A stretch of DNA of 64,000 nucleotides from Eubacterium sp. AF16-48 (GCF_003479405.1 NZ_QUHB01000002.1:248001-312000); one strand, 5' to 3'. Counted from the stretch's first letter, positions 52,227 through 61,752 are shown. Program-made: numbers and translations. Notes: generated from the sequence alone by a model not told the origin.

Positions 52227-54341
52227 ATGAGAAAAGAGTTTAAGAAAATAGTTACCTGGGGAATGGTAGTTGCCATGGCTTTTTCCCCGGCACCATCTGT
52301 TTTTACAACCGGTGCTAACACTGTCTATGCTGACAGCGCTACATCAGGCAGTTGTGGAAGTGAGGCACAGTGGTCTTATGACGGTGTCAGTGAAACACTG
52401 ACAATTAGTGGTAAAGGAGCGGTGAGTAGTTCACCTTTTTCTGAAATAGCATTTAAAAAACTTATTATCGAAGAGGGAATTACACAGATTAATAGTAGAA
52501 GATTCCTTGGAAGTAGTGCTTTAGAAAGTGTTAGTCTTCCAAAAACCATTACCAATTTAGGAGAATATGCGTTTGAAAATTGTCAAAGTTTAAAAGAGAT
52601 TCTAGTAGATGATGAAAATGAAAATTTTAAGTCAACAGATGGTGTTTTGTACACAAAAAATATGCAGACACTATTAATATATCCTGCAAACAGGGAAAAT
52701 ACAGATTTTTCAATTCCTGAAACAGTTAGAAGTTTTGGTGACTATGCCTTTGACTACAGTCAAAATCTTGAAAACATAACCATTCCGGCAGGACTTAGAA
52801 GCATGGGTGAATATGAACCCTTTTATTGTGCTAAGTCAATTAAAAACTTTGATGTTGCCACAGGTAATGGCTATTATGCATCAAAGGACGGCTGTCTGTA
52901 TTCAAAGGATTTAAAGAAGCTTATTAAGTATACAATTGCAGGAGAGGACAAATCAGTAACAATAGATGGCTCAACCATCATAAACGATAATGCCTTTTAC
53001 AATTCAGCAAATCTTGAAGAAGTAGTTCTTAAAAACTCTGTTAGTGAAATCGGCTATATGGCTTTTTATAACTGCGATAAATTAAGCAAATTAACTATAG
53101 AAAACAGTGAATGTAAGATAAATGACATTTTAAATAATAGCAACGTTACAATTTGCGGATATGCTGCATCTACAGCAGATACATACGCTAAAAGAAATGA
53201 TTTGCAGTTTAGTGAATTATCAGAGAAGAAGGTTAGTTCTATTGAAATATCAGAATATCCAAAGAAAACTGTATTTGCTATAGGTGATAAATTTAATTGT
53301 GTAGGTCTTGAAATAAAGGTTAATTATGTAGACGGAACCAGTGCAATTAAAAGTTCAGGCTTTTCAGTTAAGGGCTTTGCCTCTGACAAGGTGGAAAGAA
53401 GAACTCTTACTGTTGAGTATGGAGGAAAAACAACAACATATGATATTGTAGTGGTAACTCAGTTAAATATACAGGATTTAACCACAAGAAAGAACACCAC
53501 GGTAAATGTTGTTGAAAAGAATCAGACTAGCCGTTTAAGATTTATTCCGGCTAAATCAGGAGATTATAATATTTATTCCATAGGTGATGATACAGATACA
53601 TGGGCAGCTCTCTATGATGTAGATGAAAATCTCTTATTAGAAAATGATGACAGAGGGGAACTTTCTGACGGAAATTATGACAGCAATTTCTTTATCAGTT
53701 ATCACCTTGAAGCTAATAAGGTATATTTCCTTGATACAAAATTTGAGGATAAAAACGCTATTGGAAGTTTTGATGTAGCAGTGAAGCTTATTAAGGAAGA
53801 TGAAACAGAAGCTCCAACTACAGAGTCAACCACAGAGGCACCGACAGCAGAGCCAACTACAGAGCCTGGCAGCGAGCCTGTAACATCACAGCCGGCAACA
53901 GAGCCGGGGAGCGAACCAACGGCAGTGGCTCCAACACAGAAGCCTACAACAGTGGCTCCTACGCAACCGGAAACCACTACAAAGACTTCCGGAGGGGAAA
54001 ATATTACCACTAAAAAACAGCAAACTACCACTGTAGGTAAAGTGACTGTTAAAAAGACAAAAGTGTCTAAATTCAGCAAAAAATTAGCTTCAAACAAGGT
54101 TAAAATATCCCTTAATAAGATAAAAGGCATAAGCGGATATGAAATTAAAATTTCAAGTTCTAAGAAATATGCCAAATCAAAAACCGTAACCAAGAAGGTT
54201 AAGAAAAATGTCTTTACAGTTAAAAGTAGCAAAATAAAGAACAAAAAAGTTCTGTATGTAAAGGTAAGATGTTATAAAAAAGTCGGTAAAAAGGTATATT
54301 ATAGTAGATGGACTTCTAAAAAGGTTAAAATTAAAAAATAG
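52227..54341 (+). CDS. Secreted BspA-like leucine-rich-repeat protein (704 aa)
   Basis: A signal peptide ends at Val-Tyr-Ala-Asp (about residue 36). Residues about 50-310 are BspA-type leucine-rich repeats (repeated Tyr-Ala-Phe, Leu-Glu-x-Ile/Val patterns). About 345-410 is a group-4 bacterial Ig-like domain with Phe-Ala-Ile-Gly-Asp. About 420-520 is a C-terminal prepeptidase-like beta domain. Residues about 530-605 are a Thr/Pro/Glu-rich linker with Glu-Pro-Thr repeats. The tail is lysine-rich with a fibronectin-like fold, as in the second giant protein. BspA-type proteins bind host proteins, so a surface adhesin is likely. There is no LPxTG motif. Confidence 0.85.
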   Translation: MRKEFKKIVTWGMVVAMAFSPAPSVFTTGANTVYADSATSGSCGSEAQWSYDGVSETLTISGKGAVSSSPFSEIAFKKLIIEEGITQINSRRFLGSSALESVSLPKTITNLGEYAFENCQSLKEILVDDENENFKSTDGVLYTKNMQTLLIYPANRENTDFSIPETVRSFGDYAFDYSQNLENITIPAGLRSMGEYEPFYCAKSIKNFDVATGNGYYASKDGCLYSKDLKKLIKYTIAGEDKSVTIDGSTIINDNAFYNSANLEEVVLKNSVSEIGYMAFYNCDKLSKLTIENSECKINDILNNSNVTICGYAASTADTYAKRNDLQFSELSEKKVSSIEISEYPKKTVFAIGDKFNCVGLEIKVNYVDGTSAIKSSGFSVKGFASDKVERRTLTVEYGGKTTTYDIVVVTQLNIQDLTTRKNTTVNVVEKNQTSRLRFIPAKSGDYNIYSIGDDTDTWAALYDVDENLLLENDDRGELSDGNYDSNFFISYHLEANKVYFLDTKFEDKNAIGSFDVAVKLIKEDETEAPTTESTTEAPTAEPTTEPGSEPVTSQPATEPGSEPTAVAPTQKPTTVAPTQPETTTKTSGGENITTKKQQTTTVGKVTVKKTKVSKFSKKLASNKVKISLNKIKGISGYEIKISSSKKYAKSKTVTKKVKKNVFTVKSSKIKNKKVLYVKVRCYKKVGKKVYYSRWTSKKVKIKK

Positions 54342-54377
54342 GTTAAGCCATAGGCTTTTATGAAAGGACGAGGCAAA

Positions 54378-54701
54378 TTGTACAAGAATATTCCAAAACA
54401 GGAAAAAATATTATTAAAGAATTTAGTTGAATATCGGGATGGACAGGTTGTTAGCAAGACTTTGGTTCAAAACGATTTTGTAAGTGTTACCATTTTTTCT
54501 TTCGATAAGGGAGAGGAAATATCAACTCATGCATCAGGTGGAGATGCCATGGTTACTGTACTTGACGGAAAAGGCCGTTTTACAGTAGGTGGAGAGGTGT
54601 TCACCTTAACAGAAGGTGAATCACTTATTATGCCAAAGGATGTTCCTCATGCAGTTTTTGGGGAAGAAAAATTCAAGATGGAATTAGTTGTTTCATTCTA
54701 G
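54378..54701 (+). CDS. Single-domain cupin protein (107 aa)
   Basis: A conserved cupin: Gly-x5-His-x-Ser (Glu-Ile-Ser-Thr-His-Ala) and the second box Pro-x2-(Ile/Val)-Pro-His, so it should bind one metal in a beta barrel. I prefer the TTG at 54378 after GGACGAGG, which gives the usual Met-Tyr-Lys-Asn-Ile-Pro N-terminus; ATG 54360 is an alternative with a weak ribosome site. It is alone in its transcript. Small cupins of this type are common in clostridia; the substrate is unknown. Confidence 0.85.
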   Translation: MYKNIPKQEKILLKNLVEYRDGQVVSKTLVQNDFVSVTIFSFDKGEEISTHASGGDAMVTVLDGKGRFTVGGEVFTLTEGESLIMPKDVPHAVFGEEKFKMELVVSF

Positions 54702-54775
54702 TGTAAAAATATTTCCGACGAAATGCCTCTGACCGCAGGGAAGAGGTTCTACATATTATGCAAGGAGGTTTTTTC

Positions 54776-55543
54776 ATGAAAACAAAAACAGCTGTTATAA
54801 CAGGTGCAAGTTCCGGAATTGGAATGGAGTTTGCCAGAGCTTTTGCCAGAATGGGCTACAGCCTTATCCTTACTGCAAGAAGAAAGGACAGGCTGGAAAA
54901 ATTGGCATCGGAACTTTCAGTTCCCTGTGAGATTGTTGTCTCTGATTTGTCTAACGAATTGGAGTGTTATCAGTTATGGGAAAAAATATCTCATAGGGAC
55001 ATTAATGTTTTTATAAATAATGCAGGTTTTGGCACCTGTGGAAATTTTCAGGATACGGATTTAGCAAAGGAAGTTTCCATGATTAATGTAAATATCAGGG
55101 CAATGCATATTTTATTTAAAAAAGTCCTTCAAAAAATGAAACTCCAGGGTTATGGAAGAATTTTAAACGTAGCCTCCTCAGCAGGGCTTCTTCCGGCAGG
55201 GCCTTATATGGCGACATATTATGCTACAAAGGCATATGTTACAAGCATTACCCAGGCGGTGGCACAGGAATTAAAAGAAGAGGGCAGTAAAATCTATGTG
55301 GGGGCGCTGTGTCCCGGACCTGTAGACACGGAATTTAATGAAATGGCAGATGTTGTTTTTGCCCTTAAAGGAATTACTCCTAAATGCTGTGTTAAGGAAG
55401 CCTTAATGGGAATGAAAAAGAGAAAGGTTATTATTGTACCTTCATTAAAAATGAAAATATGCGTAATGGGACAAAAACTTTTGCCAAAGCAGAGTCTGCT
55501 TAAAATAGTTGCAATGCAGCAGAAGAAAAAGACAAAGAACTAA
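54776..55543 (+). CDS. Short-chain dehydrogenase/reductase (255 aa)
   Basis: Start ATG 54776, just after AAGGAGG; an upstream in-frame ATG at 54758 precedes that site. The classical SDR motifs are in order: TGASSGIG (cofactor), Asn-Asn-Ala-Gly, catalytic Ser of Ser-Ser-Ala-Gly, and Tyr-x3-Lys (Tyr-Tyr-Ala-Thr-Lys). An Arg-Arg-Lys stretch after strand 2 favours NADP(H). It is a cytosolic oxidoreductase; the substrate is unknown. Confidence 0.93.
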   Translation: MKTKTAVITGASSGIGMEFARAFARMGYSLILTARRKDRLEKLASELSVPCEIVVSDLSNELECYQLWEKISHRDINVFINNAGFGTCGNFQDTDLAKEVSMINVNIRAMHILFKKVLQKMKLQGYGRILNVASSAGLLPAGPYMATYYATKAYVTSITQAVAQELKEEGSKIYVGALCPGPVDTEFNEMADVVFALKGITPKCCVKEALMGMKKRKVIIVPSLKMKICVMGQKLLPKQSLLKIVAMQQKKKTKN

Positions 55544-55642
55544 AGATTACATTATATCAGAGCATTTTGCAAAGCACCAATAGAGAAAATTACGTTAGAC
55601 GTTTGACAAAGCTATGTTAGGGCGTTTTAGGAAAGGACAAAT

Positions 55643-56755
55643 ATGAGTACATTTAACGTAGAATTAAAAAAGGTAGTGGATGACAGTTATGATATTGAAA
55701 TTGGTTTTTCTTTGGAAGAAAAGTTAATTTTAGATTTAAAAGCCGGTCTTGTAGGGAATATAAAGAAATATGTAGTTGTAACAGATTCTGTGGTTAAGGA
55801 TTTATATGGTGAAAAAATACATAAGTTAATTGAAACAGCAGGATTTAAGACAGATTTGATTGTTTTTGAAGCCGGTGAAAAAAGTAAAACAAGAGAGACA
55901 AAGGAGTATGTGGAAGATACAATGCTTTCAAAGGGATACCGCAGAGATTGCTGTATTATAGCAGTAGGCGGCGGAGTGGTTACGGACTTGGCAGGCTTTG
56001 TGGCAGGAACCTATGGAAGAGGCGTACCTTTTATAAATTATGCCACCACATTACTTGCTTCTGCTGATGCATCAGTTGGAGGCAAAACCGCAGTAGATAC
56101 TCCTCTTGCTACAAACCTTATTGGAATGTTTAACCAACCTCAAAAGGTTTACATTGATATTGCCGCATGGAAGACTCTTCCAAAGAGACAGTTATCCAGT
56201 GGCTTGGCAGAAACCATAAAGCATGCATGTTTAGCCAGCAGTGATTTCTTTGAATATTTAGAGAAGAATATTGATAAAATAATGGCTGTGGATAAAGATG
56301 TTTGCGAAAAGGTTGCAGAGGAAAATTGCAGTATAAAATATCATGTTGTAATGAAGGATGAAAGGGAAAGCGGACTTAGGGAGGTCCTTAATTTAGGTCA
56401 TACCGTTGGCAGGGCAATTGAAACTGTAAGCGATTACCGGCTTCTTCACGGTGAAGCATTGGCTATAGGCATGGTGGCAGAGGTAAATCTGGCAAAGAAA
56501 ATGGGATATGTTACAGAGGAAGAGAGAACAAGGGTTATAAACCTATATCAAAAGGCACAGCTTCCAACAGAAATTCCTGATTACATAGACAGGGAAGCTT
56601 TAGTAAAGAAGCTTTATACTGATAAAAAAGTTAAGGATGGAAAATTACGTTTTGTTATTCAAAATGGAATCGGAGCTATTGTTGAGTTCTCGCCGGGAGT
56701 TTATGCAACACAGGTTGAAGAAAGTGTAGCAAGAGAAATTATTATGGATATGTAA
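55643..56755 (+). CDS. aroB: 3-dehydroquinate synthase
   Basis: 370 residues with the family signatures Gly-Gly-Gly-Val-Val-Thr-Asp-Leu-Ala-Gly-Phe-Val-Ala (NAD and metal area), Asp-Ala-Ser-Val-Gly-Gly-Lys-Thr, and Asn-Leu-Gly-His-Thr. It converts DAHP to 3-dehydroquinate in the shikimate pathway. A variant detail is Gly-Lys-Thr-Ala-Val-Asp-Thr-Pro where most members have Gly-Val-Asn-His-Pro. No other shikimate gene is adjacent in this window. The start ATG follows GAAAGGA. Confidence 0.95.
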   Translation: MSTFNVELKKVVDDSYDIEIGFSLEEKLILDLKAGLVGNIKKYVVVTDSVVKDLYGEKIHKLIETAGFKTDLIVFEAGEKSKTRETKEYVEDTMLSKGYRRDCCIIAVGGGVVTDLAGFVAGTYGRGVPFINYATTLLASADASVGGKTAVDTPLATNLIGMFNQPQKVYIDIAAWKTLPKRQLSSGLAETIKHACLASSDFFEYLEKNIDKIMAVDKDVCEKVAEENCSIKYHVVMKDERESGLREVLNLGHTVGRAIETVSDYRLLHGEALAIGMVAEVNLAKKMGYVTEEERTRVINLYQKAQLPTEIPDYIDREALVKKLYTDKKVKDGKLRFVIQNGIGAIVEFSPGVYATQVEESVAREIIMDM

Positions 56756-56756
56756 A

Positions 56757-56786
56757 AATAAGCTGTCGAATTGGCGACAGCTTATT
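56757..56786 (+). terminator. Rho-independent terminator after aroB
   Basis: A 12-bp perfect stem, AATAAGCTGTCG with CGACAGCTTATT, and a 6-nt loop, 1 bp after the stop codon. It may also serve the converging MATE gene. Confidence 0.9.
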
Positions 56787-56844
56787 TAAATGAAAAAAGA
56801 TTTGATTCACTTTTTTATTTTAGAGTGCAACATAATTTATTTAA

Positions 56845-58197
56845 TTATGTGATATTTTTTACCCATTTGTAGGACAATGCCCTAGGCATTCCTACAACCA
56901 TTTTTCCTAATTCATCAGCGGAAACCATCAGGTAAACCCAGTATACCGGAAGATGAAGTCCAACTGCACCAAGGAATACCATAGGAATTCCCACCAGCCA
57001 GTTGCCCACAAAGTTTGCCAAGAAGCAATACAGACTGTCTCCGCCGCTTCTTAAAATACCTGCTACAATGGCAAAGTTCTCTGCCCTAAATGGCATGGTC
57101 AAAGCAAAAATAACCATCATTTTTTGAGCATAGCCTAAGGATTCCTCGCCTACATTAAACATACTAAGAAGCAGTGGTGAGAATAATGCTATAATTACTC
57201 CCAGAACAAATGCAACTGCCGGTATAAGAACCATAAATCGTCTGCTGTAGGCCTTTACCAACTCTAATTTATTTTCACCCAATAATTTACCAAGCATAAT
57301 TCCGGCAGCAGTTCCAATTCCCTGAGATAGAATCATTGCTAACTGGGTAAAGGTGTTTACAATCTGCAAAGCCGCCTGGGATGCAGTTCCGGTGTATTTG
57401 TATCCGATATTGTAAATGTTATTTCCAATGGCAAATACAACCTCACACATAATAAGAAATGTTCCGTAGTGAAAGTATTTTTTTACATCACTAAAGGAAA
57501 ACTGGAAATATTCTTTTATCGGTGCACAAATCGGAAACTTCTTTATAATGGATACGCCATATAAAAACAGAAGCTCAAGGGTAAGGGCGATGATTGTACC
57601 TATGGCAGCACCCCGGACTCCAAGCTTTGGAGCACCAAAATTTCCAAATATAAGTATGTAGTTAAAAATTGTATTTGTTGAAAGAGAAATAATTGTTCCA
57701 AACATTGTTATAAATGTTTTTTCCGTGCTTACTAAAGATATGGAACATACATTTATAAGTCCGATAAGGACACATGAAATACTCATTATTTTCATATAAG
57801 AACTTCCAAGGGCTATAACCTCAGGGTCCTTCGAGTAAAGCAACATAATCGTATCCGAAAATAATGCCGTAAATATGGCGAATATAATGGAAAACGTCAG
57901 GTTTAATATAAACATCAGTCCCATATAATGATGAATAGACCTGGTATCTTTCTTTCCCCAATATTGGGATATAAAAACGCCGCCTGTGGCAGTTATTCCA
58001 TTAAAAAGATAGAACAAAAGTCCAATCCAGCCACTTCCCATGGCTACGGCAGTAACCTCGGCAGCACCTAGCTGTCCAATCATAAAAACATCAAGCATAT
58101 TAACTAATGCCTGAAAAAAGTTCTGTAGAGCAACAGGCGCTCCCAGTACCAGAATCTGCTTATAAAAAGCACGGTTATCGATAGTAACTTGTCCCAT
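56845..58197 (-). CDS. MATE-family efflux transporter (450 aa)
   Basis: A multi-helix membrane protein with the MATE layout: two six-helix halves, an N-terminal Gln-Asn-Phe-Phe-Gln-Ala-Leu helix and the Tyr-Trp-Gly-Lys-Lys turn. Such proteins export cationic drugs, metabolites or peptides using Na+ or H+ gradients. I use the ATG at 58197; an upstream TTG at 58215 lies within the arm of a leader stem and seems unlikely. No ribosome site is clear. It is alone in its transcript on the minus strand. Confidence 0.9.
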   Translation of the reverse strand: MGQVTIDNRAFYKQILVLGAPVALQNFFQALVNMLDVFMIGQLGAAEVTAVAMGSGWIGLLFYLFNGITATGGVFISQYWGKKDTRSIHHYMGLMFILNLTFSIIFAIFTALFSDTIMLLYSKDPEVIALGSSYMKIMSISCVLIGLINVCSISLVSTEKTFITMFGTIISLSTNTIFNYILIFGNFGAPKLGVRGAAIGTIIALTLELLFLYGVSIIKKFPICAPIKEYFQFSFSDVKKYFHYGTFLIMCEVVFAIGNNIYNIGYKYTGTASQAALQIVNTFTQLAMILSQGIGTAAGIMLGKLLGENKLELVKAYSRRFMVLIPAVAFVLGVIIALFSPLLLSMFNVGEESLGYAQKMMVIFALTMPFRAENFAIVAGILRSGGDSLYCFLANFVGNWLVGIPMVFLGAVGLHLPVYWVYLMVSADELGKMVVGMPRALSYKWVKNIT

Positions 58198-58213
58198 AAA
58201 TTTTTGTAAAAAC

Positions 58214-58280
58214 AACAGGGAGATACATTACAAAGTATGAGGTTAGATACCAAGTGAAATACCCGAAAAAACTCCCTGTT
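58214..58280 (-). promoter_or_regulatory. Structured leader of the MATE gene
   Basis: On the minus strand, AACAGGGAG and CTCCCTGTT (58214-58222 with 58272-58280) pair as 9 bp around 49 nt that contain at least one smaller stem (GTAT/ATAC). GTTTTT follows the second arm. The layout, a closed aptamer-like loop plus terminator-like T run directly ahead of a transporter gene, resembles a riboswitch or attenuator. I cannot match it to a known class. Confidence 0.45.
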
Positions 58281-59000
58281 TTGCCCCCTTCCGATAAATA
58301 TCACTTTATTCTATCACTAATAAAAAATATGTCTACAACTAAATCAAAAAATGTTGAAATTTTTTGTTGAAGTGAAAAGTTTATTTCTACTTCAGCCAAA
58401 ATTTTTTGGACATTGTGGTTATTGGGCGTTGGATTTTTTTGACGTTGGGGTTATTTTGATGGAATCATTTAGAAATCGCCCCTTCCCCGACTTGAACTAA
58501 AGAAACAAACCGGGAAAAGAAAGATTTCATAATGAATTCCCGGCATGAATCACCTCTTACCCGGCTGAAACCAAAGAAACAAACCGGGAAAAGAAGGATT
58601 TCATAATGAATTCCCGGCATGAATCACCTCTTACCCGGTTGAAACCAAAGAAACAAACCGGGAAAAGAAAGATTTCATAATGAATTCCCGGCATGAATCA
58701 CCTCTTACCCGGCTGAAACCAAAGAAACAAACCGGGAAAAGAAGGATTTCATAATGAATTCCTGGCATGAATCGCCCCTTCCCCGGCTAAAACCAAAGAA
58801 ACAAACCGGTAAAAGAAAGATTTCATAATGAATTCCCGGCATAAATCACCTCTTACCCGGTTGAAACCAAAGAAACAAACCGGGAAAAGAAGGATTTCAT
58901 AACGAATTCCTGGCACGAATTGTTTCTTCCCCGGCTGAAACCAAAGAAACAAACCGGGAAAACAACAATTTCATGATTAATTCCCGGCACGAATCCTAAC
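58281..59000. repeat. Seven 74-bp tandem repeats
   Basis: The anchor AAAGAAACAAACCGG starts at 58499, 58573, 58647, 58721, 58795, 58869 and 58943, exactly 74 bp apart each time. Each unit also holds TTCCCGGCAT and ACCCGG; CCCGG(TT) pairs with (AA)CCGGG across the anchor as a stem of up to 7 bp. Units 2-4 are nearly identical; the outer units are diverged. No gene is present between 58216 and 59067, and there is no open frame conserved across copies. The repeats occupy about 58470-58999; 58281-58470 is plain A/T-rich sequence. Confidence 0.9.
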
Positions 59001-59112
59001 TTGCCATTGAAACTAACATCGAGCCTGACACATAACCTAAAAAAGAGTTACACATATTTCAAAAATTGTGCTAGTATTATATAAAAGTAACTTAAGTCGA
59101 GGAGTTAAATAT

Positions 59113-60084
59113 ATGAGAGACGGACGTGAAGAAGAAATTAGGAATATTGTTGGAGAATTGTTGGAAGACTATAAGGATGACAGAACAATCAATCAGATTG
59201 AACTTTTTGACCAACCGGATACGGAGGTTATAGTTGATATATTAGATAAGATGTTGAAAATTGTCTTTCCGGGATTCTTCAGGGAAAAAACCTATAGATT
59301 TTATAATTTAAACAGCAGACTTACGGTTTTGTTAGAAGATGTTATGTTTAATTTGAATAAACAAATTGCCATAGCTCTTAGGCAGTTGCCGGAAAATCAG
59401 AATGCAAACGAAGACGAAATGGCTGAAAAAGCTGAAAAGATTACATTAGAGTTTTTCAAAAAGATTCCTTTGATAAGAGAGTATACAGAGACAGATGTTC
59501 AGGCGGCTTTTGATGGTGACCCAGCGGCATTTAACAGAAATGAGATAATTTTGTCTTATCCGGGATTATACACTATTACCATAAACCGTATTGCCCATGA
59601 ACTTTTTAAACTGTCGGTACCACTTATTCCAAGAATTATGACTGAACATGCTCACAGTCAGACCGGAATAGACATTCATCCGGGAGCAACTATTGGAAAA
59701 TATTTCTTTATGGATCATGGAACAGGAATAGTTGTGGGAGAAACAACTATCATTGGTGATAATGTAAAGGTGTATCAGGGAGTAACCATTGGTGCCCTGT
59801 CTACAAGAGGCGGTCAGAAATTAAAGGGTGTAAAGAGGCATCCGACTATTGAGGATAACGTTACTATTTATTCAGGGGCTTCGGTACTTGGAGGTGAAAC
59901 TGTAATAGGAAGAAATTCAGTAATAGGAAGTAACGCATTTATCACCAGTTCCATTGCACCGGAAACCAGGGTAAGCATCAAAAATCAGGAGTTAAATTAC
60001 AAAACCGGAAAAAACAAAAAAGAGGCTTCAGGCATTGAAATAACTGATTTAGAGCAGGATGAAAGCTGGTTTTATATTATTTAG
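59113..60084 (+). CDS. cysE: Serine O-acetyltransferase
   Basis: The start is ATG 59113 after GAGGAG (the upstream frame lacks a ribosome site). Residues about 1-170 are a helical N-terminal domain. The left-handed beta-helix of hexapeptide repeats (about 190-290) includes His-Pro-Gly-Ala-Thr-Ile-Gly and the catalytic Asp-His-Gly-Thr-Gly, typical of serine acetyltransferases. It makes O-acetylserine for cysteine synthesis. TTACAC (59048-59053) and TAGTAT (59072-59077), 18 bp apart, are a weak promoter candidate. Confidence 0.9.
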   Translation: MRDGREEEIRNIVGELLEDYKDDRTINQIELFDQPDTEVIVDILDKMLKIVFPGFFREKTYRFYNLNSRLTVLLEDVMFNLNKQIAIALRQLPENQNANEDEMAEKAEKITLEFFKKIPLIREYTETDVQAAFDGDPAAFNRNEIILSYPGLYTITINRIAHELFKLSVPLIPRIMTEHAHSQTGIDIHPGATIGKYFFMDHGTGIVVGETTIIGDNVKVYQGVTIGALSTRGGQKLKGVKRHPTIEDNVTIYSGASVLGGETVIGRNSVIGSNAFITSSIAPETRVSIKNQELNYKTGKNKKEASGIEITDLEQDESWFYII

Positions 60085-60136
60085 AAAACATGCAGAATAT
60101 GCATAAAAATAAAATGTGGGATAACCATATAATGTG

Positions 60137-60179
60137 GAATGCCTGAAATTAATTAGAAATACAGGAGTTTGGGGCATTC
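60137..60179 (+). other. Hairpin upstream of rubrerythrin
   Basis: GAATGCC (60137-60143) pairs with GGCATTC (60173-60179), closing a 29-nt loop, 50 bp after the acetyltransferase stop. A smaller TGTG/CACA stem follows near 60194-60209. It may end the upstream transcript or form part of the rubrerythrin leader. Confidence 0.45.
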
Positions 60180-60233
60180 TCATAAAAATAAGGTGTGTCG
60201 TTGGGCACATCTAAAATATTAGGAGGAAATACT

Positions 60234-60773
60234 ATGGAGTTAAAAGGATCAAGAACAGAGGCAAATTTAATGGCTGCATTTGCAGGAGAGTCACAGGCAA
60301 GAAATAAGTACACATATTACGCATCAAAGGCAAAAAAGGATGGATATGTTCAGATTGCAAATATTTTTGAAGAAACAGCAGCTAATGAAAAGGAACATGC
60401 AAAAATCTGGTTTAAATTATTACATGGCGGAGCAATTCCATCAACTGTAGAGAATTTAAAGGATGCGGCTGCAGGTGAAAATTACGAGTGGACAGATATG
60501 TATGCAGAGTTTGCCAAGGAAGCAAGAGAAGAAGGCTTTAACGAAATCGCAGATTTGTTTGACGGTGTTGCAAAAATTGAAAAAGAACATGAAGAAAGAT
60601 ACAAGAAATTACTGGAAAATATTGAAGGTGATTTGGTATTTTCAAAGGATGGAGATTGCGTATGGCAGTGCTTAAACTGTGGACATATTGTTATCGGTAA
60701 AAAGGCACCGGAAGTTTGCCCTGTCTGTGCACATCCACAGTCTTATTTCCAGGTAAAACCTGAAAACTATTAA
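60234..60773 (+). CDS. rbr: Rubrerythrin
   Basis: The start is ATG 60234 after AGGAGG. The ferritin-like four-helix domain (about 1-130) carries the di-iron Glu and Glu-x2-His motifs (Glu-Ser-Gln-Ala-Arg-Asn-Lys, Glu-Lys-Glu-His). The C-terminal rubredoxin domain has Cys-x4-Cys-x2-Cys-Gly and Cys-Pro-x-Cys. It reduces hydrogen peroxide in anaerobes using rubredoxin or ferredoxin electrons. This supports an anaerobic lifestyle. It is separate from the neighbouring genes. Confidence 0.95.
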   Translation: MELKGSRTEANLMAAFAGESQARNKYTYYASKAKKDGYVQIANIFEETAANEKEHAKIWFKLLHGGAIPSTVENLKDAAAGENYEWTDMYAEFAKEAREEGFNEIADLFDGVAKIEKEHEERYKKLLENIEGDLVFSKDGDCVWQCLNCGHIVIGKKAPEVCPVCAHPQSYFQVKPENY

Positions 60774-60828
60774 TATGTAAATGACTACTTAGTAGGCAAA
60801 GAACCAATTTGACAAGAAGGAGACGGTT

Positions 60829-61680
60829 ATGAAAACGGGACTTGTATTAGAAGGCGGAGCCATGCGTGGTATGTATACTGCAGGTGTTCTGGATGTAATG
60901 ATGGAAAATAATATTACTGTGGACGGAACCATAGGAGTTTCAGCAGGTGCTACTTTTGGCTGTAATTTCAAATCAAAGCAGATTGGTCGTACCATCAGGT
61001 ACAATTTAAAATATTCCAAAGATCCCCGATATGTGGGAATAAGATCTCTGATAAAAACCGGTGATTTGTATGGAGCAGATTTCTGTTACAGGCAGTTGCC
61101 GGAAAAATTAGATGTTTTTGACATAAAAACATATCAGGAAAATCCAATGGAGTTTTACGCCGTGGCAACAGATATTGAAACAGGAAAGCCGGTTTATCAC
61201 AAATGCCCTAATGGAGACAGGGTGGATGTTGAATGGTATCGTGCATCTGCATCTATGCCTCTGGTATCTAATATAGTTGAAATAGACGGACAAAAGATGT
61301 TAGACGGCGGAATTGCTGATCCTATTCCTATTCATGAGTTTCAGAAAATGGGATATGACAGAAATGTTATTATTCTTACCCAGCATGATGGTTATCGGAA
61401 GAAAAAAAGCAGTGCTCTTCCTTTAATTAAGTTAAAAATGGGAAAGAAGTACCCTAATTTAGTGCATGATATGGAAATAAGACATGAAATGTACAACAAA
61501 ACTCTTGACGATATCAGGGAAATGGAGAAGAAAAAGCAGGTATATGTAATCCGTCCAAATAATCCTATTAAAATTAAAAGGACAGAGACTGATCCGGAAA
61601 AGTTAAAGGCTTTGTACGAGACCGGTAGAAAAGAAGGATTACAGCATATTGAAAATATTAAAAAGTTTTTAGAAATGTAA
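60829..61680 (+). CDS. Patatin-like phospholipase
   Basis: 283 residues. The oxyanion glycine motif is Gly-Gly-Ala-Met-Arg-Gly, the nucleophile elbow Gly-Val-Ser-Ala-Gly and the catalytic Asp in Asp-Gly-Gly, so the Ser-Asp dyad is complete. No signal peptide is present, so it is a cytosolic or membrane-surface lipid hydrolase of the RssA/YjjU kind. The ribosome site is AAGGAG. It starts 55 bp after rubrerythrin; an operon is possible. Confidence 0.92.
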   Translation: MKTGLVLEGGAMRGMYTAGVLDVMMENNITVDGTIGVSAGATFGCNFKSKQIGRTIRYNLKYSKDPRYVGIRSLIKTGDLYGADFCYRQLPEKLDVFDIKTYQENPMEFYAVATDIETGKPVYHKCPNGDRVDVEWYRASASMPLVSNIVEIDGQKMLDGGIADPIPIHEFQKMGYDRNVIILTQHDGYRKKKSSALPLIKLKMGKKYPNLVHDMEIRHEMYNKTLDDIREMEKKKQVYVIRPNNPIKIKRTETDPEKLKALYETGRKEGLQHIENIKKFLEM

Positions 61681-61752
61681 TTGGCAAAAATCGGGTATGA
61701 TTTTCCTTTTTTGGTTCAAAATAATGTTGAATAATAAAAAAAGGAGAGTCAT

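Noticed and set aside
27717..54341. LPxTG sorting signals on the surface proteins
   Set aside because: The C-termini of all four large proteins were read; none has the motif, hydrophobic tail and basic end.
58197..58320. PreQ1-II or purine riboswitch
   Set aside because: A few bases resemble these classes (CACTTGGT), but the required conserved core and stems are absent.
58749..58952. Minus-strand 67-codon frame
   Set aside because: It is an open frame produced by the 74-bp repeats, not a gene.
58499..58999. CRISPR array
   Set aside because: The whole 74-bp unit repeats; there are no unique spacers.
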